Positions 26,201 through 38,200 of a stretch of DNA of 64,000 nucleotides are shown here, one piece after another. The DNA lies in NCBI GenBank assembly GCA_036250195.1, contig JAVHZZ010000003.1, positions 295,149,565-295,213,564 on the forward strand. The letters run 5' to 3'. Position numbers and translations under genes: made by a program. The notes under the pieces were generated by a model. That model did no database searches. It was not told where the DNA came from and was given only the letters and a program-made list of their open reading frames with translations. This stretch comes from Mixophyes australis. Its lineage: Eukaryota; Chordata; Amphibia; Anura; Limnodynastidae. Positions within the stretch are counted from its first letter, which is position 1. Each line of letters starts with the position of its first letter.

Positions 26201-29200
26201 AATAGATAGTGCTTCCTTCTGCAGTCATAGGGCTTCATTTAGAGTTACACAGGAACGCACACGTTAAAATACGTCAGCACACTTGTGTTTTTACATCTGT
26301 ATTGTAAGTTGAATGCACATTAAAGCTACAATACTAGCTAGGAAAATAGGCTGCTCCATGCAACCATATTTCCAGGTGCTCCTCTGTTTCTTTCACAGCC
26401 AAAAACTGGAGCGTGGCATGCTGGAGGACAAATCACAATCCGCAGTCAAAATATTGCACCCGTGATTTGTCCTCCCGCTCACACACCCTTTCCACATCCA
26501 TTTATTGTTGGTTAACAGAATTAAGCACTGGTCAGCCTGCTCACGCCATCTGCAGCCATTTAATGTTGGTAAACAAAATTAATTTTCTCTCACATCCCTT
26601 GGGGGACACCGGGACCTTGGGATATAGAGTAGGGCAGGGGAATGCTGGCACTTTAACTTTTAGTTAACTCTGGCTCCACCCCCTCTATACCCCACCTCCT
26701 GCTAGAGGCCAGTCTAGTTCAAGTGCCCGGCGAAGCGGGCTGTGCACGGGGCTGCTTAGCAGCCAGTTTTACTTTTTTTTCTATTTTATTATTTTAATGA
26801 TAGTGGAGACTGTGTCTCCGAGTTCTAACAGCCGGCGGCTCGCTGAGCCGCGTAGTCGGCTGTCAATCAGACTCTCTGCTGCGGGTTCATTCATTCTGCT
26901 CTCCCACGGCTGCGGCTGGCGGGGAGAGTGTGAGGCAGCAATGGGAGAGATCTGTGGAGCGCACAGCACAGACGGCTCTGCGCTGGCTGCGGGGGGGGGG
27001 GGAGCGGAGGTGCTGTGTAGGTCCTCCTTGTCTGCCTGCTCCCTTTGCCGATTATTTAACCCTCCATTGGAGCCAGACACAGTTGTTGGTGGCTGGGGTC
27101 TGTCCTCCAAGTATAGAGAGCATGCTGTCTGCACACACTGTGTCTGGAGGGTTGGCAGCAGGTAAGAGAAACTCTCTCAGCATAGTGCTGAGAGAGAGTA
27201 GAAATTGCAGTGTGTTCCCTGAGCTGGCTGTTTTTTCCTAAAAGCAGTCGGTTTAATTGGGTAGAGATAAGAGTTCTATTTTTAGCTCAGGGAACAGGGT
27301 CAGGCAAGGGTCACTGTCTCAGTGAGCCCTGCTCGGCTGTGGATTGGTGGAGTTGTTTGTGTGTCTTAAATGTTAGCCAGTCCAGAGCTGGGCCATGGGG
27401 GGGGTGGGTGTGTGTTTTACCCCTCGGCACTTCCCCCGTGGTAGTCTTTCACTCCTCGTGTGTGGACACCTGAATAGGCAACCATTTCTAAAGCTTCTGC
27501 TTCTCCCCTTTTCTATCCTGTATACTGTAAGGTAAAGGGTTGGGGGTGGTGTGTTTAGCCTTTGTATTTTTACACACTAAGGAGCTTTTGGCTGTATTGC
27601 AGGCTCACTTTCTCTTGTAGTTTGTGTGCTGCCTGTTATCTGTATTGTGTGTATTTTACTGTACTGTTTTGTCCCACCTTTGAACATGTCTGAGAGGGAA
27701 AAATCTACACGTGGCAGGGCTGGTGCTTCTATGTTAAGTTTCACCTGTGCTGTATGTCATGTTAAGTTACCCTCTGGGCAGTCAGGAACACAGGCTCTGT
27801 GTGTGTCCTGTAGGCCCACGGAGACTACTTCTGGTGAAACAGTTGCTGTCTGTTCAAACACGGAGGAGCCTGCTTGGGCTCGGTCTCTATTTAATACAGT
27901 GGAACTGCTTGCTCAGAAGGTACAGTCTCAGGCTGCTCAATCTTCTGATTCTGCTTCCTTAGTTCAGGCTTTACCTGTTGTTGCTCCAGTGCAGTCTGTA
28001 TAACCAGCCTGGGTGCAGGGTCTTGCATCCTCAGTACAGGGTCTGGTAGCGGACTCTTCCTCCTTGGAGAGGATGATGCAGTCGGTCACTCCGCCCTCCT
28101 TAAGTAGACAAAGGCGGGTGGCCGCCTCTTTTCTGGGACATGGATCTGATTCTGATTGTGGTTCCCAGGAAGAGGGTGAGTTACCGCTGGGCTCTGAAAT
28201 AGATGCTGCTTCTCTGGTGGAGGTCCTAGCAGATTGTCAGAGTGTGGAAGAGTTAATTCAGGTGGTGCGTCAGGTACTTGATATTCCTGAGGACCAAGTG
28301 CCTGAGGCTTCTGCATCCTCTTTTTTTGAAAGACGCAAAAAGAGGGAGGTGTTTTTTCCGGCCTCTCCCCACTTGGAGGAGTTGCTGTTGAAATCTTGGA
28401 CTTCTCCGGACAGGATGTTTCAGGTGACTAAGCGACTGCAGTCGTGTTATCCATTTCCCCCTGAGGTTCTCGCTAAATGGGAGACGCTTCCTCAGGTGGA
28501 TGCAGCTTTGGCGAGGTTGGCAAAGGTAACTACTATCACTCTGTCTAACCAGGCCACTCTTAAGGATGGTGCAGACCGGAAGGTTGAAACCGTTCTTAAG
28601 TCCATTTTTGTGGCAGCGGGTGCTTCTTTGAGGCCTGCTTTAGCATCAGCATGGGTTAACAAAGCTGTTGATCGCTGGTCGGAACAATTGTCTGAGGGTT
28701 TGTTGGCTGGCAGGCCATCCTCTGAATTGATTCCTTTAATGGAACAGATTCAGAGGGCAACGGATTATTTAGGTGAAGCTGCTATGGAAGCATGGACGAT
28801 GGGAGCGCGCATTTCTGCCTTGGCAGTGGCAGCACGTCGGACTCTCTGGTTAAAGTCCTGGGAGGCTGACGTAGAGTCCAAAAAGGCTCTGGAGTCCATT
28901 ACCTTTTCAGGAGGTGTTCTGTTTGGTCCTCAGCTGGATTCCTTTATTAGTCAGGCATCAGGAGGTAAGAGCACTTTCCTCCCGGTCAGTGTTCCCAAGC
29001 AGAGGATGTCTAGATTTCGGGCCTTTCGTTCAGCAGGTAGGTCTAGAGGACAGTATTCCTCAGGACAATCCTCCAGAGGTCAGACATCCACCCCTAGAGG
29101 TGGTTTGCAGCGGGGACGTCAGGTCTGGTCTGCGCGTCATCCAGCTGCTAGGCCAGCAGACAAACAGTCTGCATGACAGGGATTTTGCTCCTCCACTGTC

Positions 29201-32200
29201 GTCAGTGGTGGGAGCCCGTCTTCTGTGGTTCAGGGGTCGGTGGTGTCATTCCACTACCGATGTCTGGATTCGGGGAGGGGTGAGCCAGGGTTACAAGATC
29301 GATCTGCTCGGTCTCCCTCCCAGACGGTTTTTCACCACGGGGCTTCCGTCATGTCCAAGAAAACGGTTGGCTTTAACAGAGGCGATTCAATCCCTTCTGT
29401 CTGCCGGAGTGATTATTCCGGTTCCTCATTCTGAAAGAGGTTTGGGATTTTATTCCAATCTTTTTCTTGTGACAAAACCCGATGGCTCCTTCAGACCGAT
29501 TCTTAATCTAAAGGCTTTGAACACTCAGATGAGTGCCCAGCTTCAAGATGGAATCTTTACGCTCTGTAATTCTCGGCATGGAACAGGGGAAATTTATGGT
29601 GGCTCTAGACATCAAGGATGCATATCTCCATGTGCCCATTTGGAGGGGTCATCAGTCCCTGCTGAGGTTTGTGGTTCAGACCATGCTTCGTGCTCGAAAG
29701 CCAGCTTCAGCCAAAATATATCATCGAGTTTGGAGGACATATATTGGTTGGTGCGAAAAGAAGGGGTATCCTACATCTTTTCATCTGGCCAGGTTACTGA
29801 GGTTCTTGCAGGACGGCTTGGATGCAGGTTTGCGTCTTAGTTCTCTTAAGGGTCAGGTGTCAGCTCTTTCAATTTTCTTTCAGAGAAAACTTGCTGTTAT
29901 ACCTGATGTGCAGACTCAGGGTGTTCTTCATGTTCAACCTCCTTATATTCCTCCGGTTCCACCATGGGATTTGAATTTGGTGTTGAGGGCTTTACAGCAT
30001 CCTCCATTTGAGCCTTTGAATTCAGTAGATTTCAAATTTCTTACTTTGAAAACAGTTTTTCTTTTAGCCATTTCAACGGCACGCAGAGTTTCAGAGCTTG
30101 GGGCTTTGTCTTGTAAGCCTCCTCTGCTAGTTTTTCATGAGGATAGGGCAGTTCTTCGAACTAAGCCATCCTTCCTTCCAAAGGTTGTCTCTAAGTTTCA
30201 TCTGAATCAGGATATTGTCATTCCGGCTCTAACTGATTCCTCATCTTCTGATAACGATGACTCTATTCGTTATCTTGATGTGGTTCGTGCCTTGAGAATT
30301 TATGTTAAAAGATCGCCGAAATTTCGTAAAACTGAGGATCTTTTTATTCTTTACGATGCTCACAAAAGAGGCTGGCCAGCTTCCAAGGTGACCATTGCTA
30401 GGTGGATTACGGCTGTTATCCGCCAAGCTTACAGTGGGGCTGGGGAGCCTGTCCCAGATATTCTACGGGCGCATTCTACAAGATCTGTAAGTGCTTCCTG
30501 GGCGGCATACCATGGTGCCTCCAGTGAACAGTTGTGTAAAGCGGCCACGTGGTCTTCTGTACACACTTTCACAAAGTTTTACAGATTTAATGTGTTTGCC
30601 TCTAGGAATGCAAGTTTTGGGAGAAAGGTGCTTCGGGTCGTTTCTTCTGAGCGTTCCCTCCCGTGAGACAGTTTTGGGATGTCCCCAAGGTCCCGGTGTC
30701 CCACAAAGGATGGGAGAGAAACTGGGATTTTTATACTTACGTAAAATCCGTTTCTCTTAATCCGTTGGGGGACACCGGGCGCCCACCCTTAACGCTCTGG
30801 TTTTTCCTTCTGTTTGACATGTTGTTTGATTGTTAAGAGAATGTTGTGTGTGTTAAGTTTATTCTCTTTTCTTTGGTTCTCTCTATCTCCCTTTCTGCGG
30901 GCTTGGTTAAACATAGACTGGCCTCTAGCAGGAGGTGGGGTATAGAGGGGGTGGAGCCAGAGCTTTAGTTAACTAAAAGTTAAAGTGCCAGCATTCGCCT
31001 GCCCTACTCTATACCCCAAGGTCCCGGTGTCCGCCAACGGATTAAGAGAAAAGGATTTTACGTAAGTATAAAAATCCCATTATTTCTGCATCACAGAACC
31101 GGCATAGACCTGGAAAAAATATTTGAATGTGGCAGCCCCCAGGGCGCATGATTTAGGGTCCATCAAGGGAAAATATTTTTCTATGTGGCAGTAGAGCTTT
31201 AAGATAGGTAAAATGGGCAGCCAGGATGTTCTCAGGAACAACGCTGCTAATTGAATCTTCCTCATAGTGAGAACCAGCGCCAGTGCTAGGCTGCAGCCTC
31301 TGATGAATGGGGGCACAAAAAACTAGACCCTCACAAAAATTACCAACCATGCATTGAGAAGCACTGGGGCTGTGGGTTCACTGTTATAACCTGTGTAGCC
31401 TGGTGCTGGGTTCCATATGTGTTATCTCCCTGTTTTGGTGGGAATCAGGCTATCTAGTGCTGGTGCTGATTATGGATTTTAGGGGTGGGGAGCATGCGCT
31501 TTAATAAAAAAATACATACATATATTTTTTATTTTAGCAATGAAAGATACCAGTCATCATCATCAGCATATAAACTTGCACTACTCTAATCGACATATAA
31601 AAGTTAAAACCCCATCTGAGAAACCCAAAGTCCCAAGCATTCCGGTTAATAGGTCCTATATATATCTGTAGATGATATTCTATTTTAAGTCACAAAAATA
31701 TAATAAAATGATCAGGTTAAAATAGACATGCTTAGTGTCATACATTGTTCCATATTATCTTAGGGTGAAATTTGGCCATTATTATATATATAAAAACCGA
31801 CCAACTTTTTTATATCATGTAAAAATGTTGATATAGTCTATATGATACTGTAAAGACATAGATGTAAACTAATAGTGAATAGAATAGTAATATAGAGGTA
31901 AATAAATATATAACAACATATATAACACTATATAAGATTTTTGTGACTTGAATATCATACACACAGTTGGATTAAATAGCTTGCGGCAAAAAAAAATATT
32001 TATCTCTGCTTTCACAATGCTGCAGTGGGAGACATTAAATGACACATTTACGGTCTGCTTTTTCAGTTTACACATAGTGTAAGATCTAGTGTGCATGCTT
32101 GTGATATGTTATCTGTTGAAAGTACTATGTTGTGCTTCATGCTCTTAGGACATTGCTTATTACCAGGCCTTATCTGCTGAACAATTGCAGACAGATGCTG

Positions 32201-35200
32201 CCAAGATCCAACCCAACGCAGCTTCACCTCAAGAAATGTATGAGCCGGGGATAGAGATGGCCACTAACGCCAAATTAGATGATCTACAGCGTTCCTGGGA
32301 GACACTGAAGAATGTGGTGTGTTTTAATTTTCTATGTTGTTTATGCAGCTTATTATAATAATAATTGTGTAAGATTACAAACACTGACTGCAGTTTACAC
32401 AACATGGACTAGGATCCCTGAAAATATGCAATCTCTATCAGTTTATTGTTTTAACATAAATGAATGAGCAACAATTGTTCCTCAATGACATAATTTAAAC
32501 TTATGATTTTATGAATCTAGCATCTATAACATTAATTTCACTCATTTTTTTCAATAAGATACAAACAGTATATTGCAATGCAGTTGTGTATTCATAAATT
32601 ATTCACAAACAAATTAATTGCAGTCTATATGAGTAAGACCTACCATAATTAAAGGTTGGTTAGAAATGTTATATAAACAGTACATTTTCTATACTGTGAT
32701 CTTGATTTGTAATATAACAAATTGTGCGCTATTCTGTGTCTCTATCAGATTAGTGAAAAGCAGCGGACTTTATATGAGGCTCTGGAACGACAACAAAGAT
32801 ACCAAGATTCACTCCAGTCTATTTCCACCAAAATGGAGACTATTGAAGTAAAATTGAATGAGAGTCTGGAGCCCTGCAAGACCCCTGAAAGTCAGATGGC
32901 TGAGCACCAGGTCAGCTACATTCTATTACAATGTTTATTACAATAGTTTCTTCAGTGAAGTGGCAATTTGCAATGACCATTGTGTCATCTGTATTGACCT
33001 GTGTTTGTTTCTGAATTGCAGGTTATGCTCCATTAATATCTCTTTTATGTTCTTCTCCAGGCTCTCATGGATGAGATTTTAATGTTACAGGAAGAGATCA
33101 GCAAGTTGCAAGCATCTTTTGCAGAAGAACTAGTGTCAGAATCTCTGGATTCTGAAACTGCAGATCAGTTAGCTCTGCAATCCACTCTAACTGTCTTGGC
33201 AGAGAGAATGGCCACCATCAGAATGAAAGCTTCTGGAAAACGTCAACTCCTAGAGGTGAAAACTATATTCCAGTACAATGGAGTAAAAGTAAAGCACAGA
33301 TATATACAATTTTATTGCTGGCTTTTGCAGAATCTCTGGCCATACGCTTCATTCTTAGGTCAATTGACATTAAATGGCAAGATCCTTTGCCATTTAAGCA
33401 TTCACATCACTCCCTGCCCCATTGTGCATATTTACATTTCATTCCTCATGCCTTGGTTAATTTTAGTATTACAATTTGTATTTTTCTTTTATATTATAGC
33501 AGTGTTTTATATAGATATAAACTCACAGCCAAATGTTACCAGTTAGATTGCCAATAGGATAAAGCTGTGTATGGCTACATTGTGACTTGCATCATGGTAG
33601 GATCAGATGTTTACCAGAAGACTGCTTTCATAAGAAACAGACAAACTGAAACAAATTATGTCCACAGGAAAAATTGAATGAGCAGCTTGAAGAACAGCGC
33701 CATGAACAGGCTCTGCAGAGATACCGCAGTGAAGCAGACGAGCTTGATCTCTGGTTGCTGGGCGCCAGGACTACGTTGGACAAAGTGTTGCTTGCTTTGG
33801 AAGAGCCCATGGACATGGAGGCACAGCTCATTGATTGTCAGGTAAAATCCACAAGATGGTAACATATGTATTTTAATGATCTAGAATAACTTTTATCTCT
33901 TCACACCAGAATAATTTTTAACCTATAAAAATAAAAAGGCATATGTTTACAATCAAATTAAATGTGAGATTAATGTCATGTCATAAAAATCACCCCCTTC
34001 ATTGGGGATATACAGGGGGAGGGGGTTGTCAGAAGGTGCATTGTGTTTGTACTTTAGTCTCCTTTATAGAACAGATTTGCAGTTGGACTGTACTCAACTC
34101 AGTTTATTTTGTATTATTGTTGACTTTAATGTTTTCACCACAATGCTTTTATATTTACTTATGACTCAGGTAATTGACTACTCTTCACTGTGCACAGAAC
34201 AGATCTCCAGACTCTTCTCTCTGTTAGTTTGCTCCTTCCCCCTATCTTATACCCGATACTCTCCAATGTTGTATGATTCTGCATGGCTGTAGGTAACTAC
34301 AACAGGAGGGGGGGCTCCGCCTGCTTGCCTGGAATACCAGAGGTTTGAATGAAAACATTAAACACTCCCTTGTGTTATCCCAGCTTCGAAAATGCAATGT
34401 AGATATAGCCTGTCTAGTTGAGACGCTTCGCTATAGTAGTAAAATTTTGGCTTTAAAGCATCAATGGATGGGGTGGGCATACCAGTCTACACACTCTGCT
34501 AATTCCAGAGGAGTTTCTATACTAGTCAAGAAATCACTAACCTTTACAGTAGAACATGTGCAGATTGACCCTATGGAAGTTATGTGTTCCTTAGGGCAGT
34601 TGTTAACTTCTCCCCGCTTATAATCTTGGCAATTTATATCCCGCCTCCTTACAACAATGATATTTTGTGTAAGACTTCCACCTATATGGCACTCTCTCCG
34701 GCCACCCCGCCCGTGGTGTGTGGGGGAGATTTTAACAACGTTCTTCACACAGGGTTAGATAGATGGCGAGTGTCCAATACTCCTTTCCTTGGCGGTTCCA
34801 CACCATTTTCTCACCTTGTGGAGGAGATGGGCCTGGTTGATGTGTGGAGGTGTAGAAATTCTGATAAACAGCAATTCTCCTGCCATTCTACCAGTTATCA
34901 CACCATGTTACGAATACATTTGATTTTACCCTCCCTATCTCTATCACCATGTGTCACCTTCATTGAATACCTCTCCAGGGGCATTTCAGATCACTCTCCA
35001 GTTCTTGTATGTCTTGACTTGACGGATGACAGAGGGGTGAGATTTTGAAAGTTAAACCCACATTGGTTGGATACAATGGGTACTGGGGTGGACCTAACTG
35101 ACCGTTGGGAAGGATACTTTACGGATAATAGTATGTCATCATCCGTGGATGTCCTTTGGGATGCCTTTATGGCTTTTCTAAGAGTCTGATTAAAAATATT

Positions 35201-38200
35201 TCCGACATCAAAAATTCTAATAGAAAAATAGAATCTACTCTTGAACAGCAATGTAGAGATTTGGAGTGTCTGTATCTTAGTTCGCGCTCGAGAATCGTCT
35301 CCAATGGTTGAGGGTTCAGTTAGAATGGAGAGATTATCTATTTGACAAGTCTAAACGTTTCCTTCTATTCTCTCAACACCGACATTACTCAGAGGCTGAC
35401 ATGGGAGAAAGTTACCTAGCATGTTTAGCAAGAGAGCAACAGTCTAGTAGAACTATCCCAGCAATTTACAACAACCAACATGTACAAATTTTTAGGGGAG
35501 GTGAAATTGTCGATACGTTTCTCCAATATTATAAGTGTACTTACATCTCTAAGGAACAATACGCGCGTACTCAATTAACAGCATATTTAGACTCCATTGA
35601 ATTCCTGTGTCTCTCCCAGGATTCGGCTTCTGTTTTGAATGTGCCTCTCACAATTGAAGAAATAGACGCAGCTATATTCTCGTTTCGCAGTCATAAGGCT
35701 CAAGGAATTGATGGCCTTCCTATAGAGCTATATAAGAAATTCAGAAACTTTTTTGTTCCACAATTACTAGATGCTTTTAATTGTTTATATGACTTGGGTG
35801 CTTTGCCACCCTCAATGTTGGAGATGCTGATAATGGTCTTGCCGAAAACAGGGAAGGACCCGCTTTATCCTGAACACTATAGACTCAACTCTCTCCTCTG
35901 TACTGATGTTAAAATATTAGCCAAAATTCTTGTTTCCAGACTAAATTCTGTTATTTCTGAGATAGTTCATCCTGACCAAACAGAGTTTATGCCTTGTAAA
36001 TCCACCATTTCAAATTTACGCCACCTTTACACTCATATCTAGCCGCCCCATTCGGCTCAGGAGGGGGCAGTGTTGGTGTCTTTGGATTCTGCCAAGGCCT
36101 TCGACTCGGTCGAGTGGGAATACTTATGGGAAGTGTTGCACAGATTTGGGTTGGGGACTGAGTTTAATAAGTGGATTCAGCTACTGTATTCAGCCCTGGT
36201 GGCAAGAGTCTCAGTAAATGGCCACACATACCCTTCTTTTAGGCTGGGGCGAGGGACTAGGCAAGACTGCCACTTGTCTCCAGCACTATTTGTGCTGGCC
36301 ATAGAACCCCTGGCTTGTCTGATTAGAGATCATCCTCAAATTGTTGGGCTCCCAGTGGGGAAGGCTCGGGATACTGTAGCTCTCTATGCTGACGACATAT
36401 TACTATTTCTTTCCGACTGATGCCTCCCTTGACCGCTTTCTAGAGGTGGTTAATAAGTTTGGACTCTTTTCGGGTCTACTGATAAACTGGGACAAATCTT
36501 ATATATTCCCACTTCATGGTGTGATGCCCCCTGATAATGAGAATAGGCATTCCCTTAAATGTCCTATAGACTTGCTGGGGTTTCTTGGTGAGCAGGCAGA
36601 GTCCTATGCTTCTGGTAATACGTTTTTATTACCCATGGAAGTATTGCTTATCTGGAAATGTCCGAGTCAGGTGGCCCCGATAGTTAAACAAGCTGTGGAG
36701 ATTTGGCGTACCGCGAATAATATAGTGGGAGGTCAGGGTTTTGATCCTTTTACCCCTTTGTGGCATAATCCTTCCTTCCCAGAACTTAACAAACTGAGAG
36801 AATACAATATATGGCATAGATATTGTATTGTGAATATAGGGCAGTTGTGTGAGTCCAGTTCCTTGAAAACCTTTGCGCAACTGTCGCAGGTAAAGGGAAT
36901 CCCTAACTCTGCATTTTACTGTTACTTTCAACTAAGACACTCTCTTAACACACAGTTTCATGACTTCTTTCCGTTAATTCTTTCATCCGCTCTTAAGAGT
37001 CTTCTGCAAAGGGTGGATACAAGAAACACTATATCCCAACTTTACTCTGACCTTAATTATTCACTTGCCCCAAACGACTTAGACTCACTGAAAGCCAAAT
37101 GCCAAGAGGACCTAGGCCTCCTATTGGACGAGGAGTGGTCTCCTATGCTTAAGAGTCTCCGCAGCGCCACATCCTACCTCCCCTACCAACAAATACACTT
37201 ATATCTGTTGCACAGAGTATACCTTACCCCTGTTGGTTTGCATCGTATGGGCCGAGGAAGTGACTCGTCTTGTCCAAAATGCTGTTCACCATCTGCTGAT
37301 TTCTGGCATATGTTATGGGGTTGTCTGTTTGTAAATACTTTTTGGTCAGAAGTTTGGGAATCATCATCATCATCATCAGTTATTTATATAGCGCCACTAA
37401 TTCCGCAGCGCTGTACAGAGAACTCATTCACATCAGTCCTAACATACACACACACACACAGACAGAGAGAGAGAGACTAGGGTCAATTTTGATAGCAGCC
37501 AATTAACATACCAGTATGTTTTTCCAGTGTGGAGGAAACCGGAGCACACGGAGGAAACCCACACAAACACAGGGAGAACATACAAACTCCACACAGATAA
37601 GGCCATAGTCGGGAATCGAACTCATGTGTTCTTAATACTGTTCCCCTTGCCCCCTCCCCTCATGAATGCCAAATGTTGTCTACGTGGTATTTTGTTAGAA
37701 GATTTAACATATAAATATACAGCTGCTTATGTTTTCAATTTAATGACACGTGCCAAGGTGGTGATTTCTAAGACTTGGATATCACCGGTGCCACCTGATT
37801 TTCATAAGTGGGGAGCGCTGGTTAATGCCATTGTACAACATGAAAGATATGTGTACACATGTAGGAATGCTAAATCAAAATATATAATATGGTCCAGATG
37901 GTATACGTCTAGCTACCGATTTTGTTCAAATGATTTGGTGTCTTCTGATTAACTCACCTGCTGGAGGTAAGGGAGAGAGGATCCCTCTGGATGACTTGTG
38001 AAAAAATAGAATTCTGCCGGCACTTTCTAGTGTTCAATTGCTCAAGCATTATTATTTGCATCTTTTGCGACTAATAAGCTATTTGTGGTGAGTCCTAAAA
38101 TTTCATCCTTCTATGATGCTATCACTTACCTTGTGAAAAAAGGCTCATTGGTGTTACTGTGAATATTGTTTCATCATTTCATTATTTGTGTGTTGCCAAT

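Larger units (their letters stand above)
26584..31078 (+). mobile_element. DIRS-type tyrosine-recombinase retrotransposon, copy 2
   Basis: Inverted terminal repeats lie at about 26585-26740 and 30905-31078; for example, GGACACCGGGACCTTGG on the left and CCAAGGTCCCGGTGTCC on the right. An internal complementary region at about 30677-30785 joins the reverse complements of the two tips. Between them lie an almost intact gag and a shortened pol that retains an open tyrosine recombinase. The family differs from copy 1 (4310-9929) in its terminal repeats but shares protein blocks. It is much better preserved, so it is probably the younger insertion. Confidence 0.9.

Noticed and set aside
26781..27473. 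Several open frames in the first kilobase of DIRS copy 2
   Set aside because: They lie in the terminal repeat and leader before gag and show no similarity to the element's proteins.
36629..36931. Minus-strand open frame of 100 residues
   Set aside because: Antisense shadow of the LINE ORF2 region.
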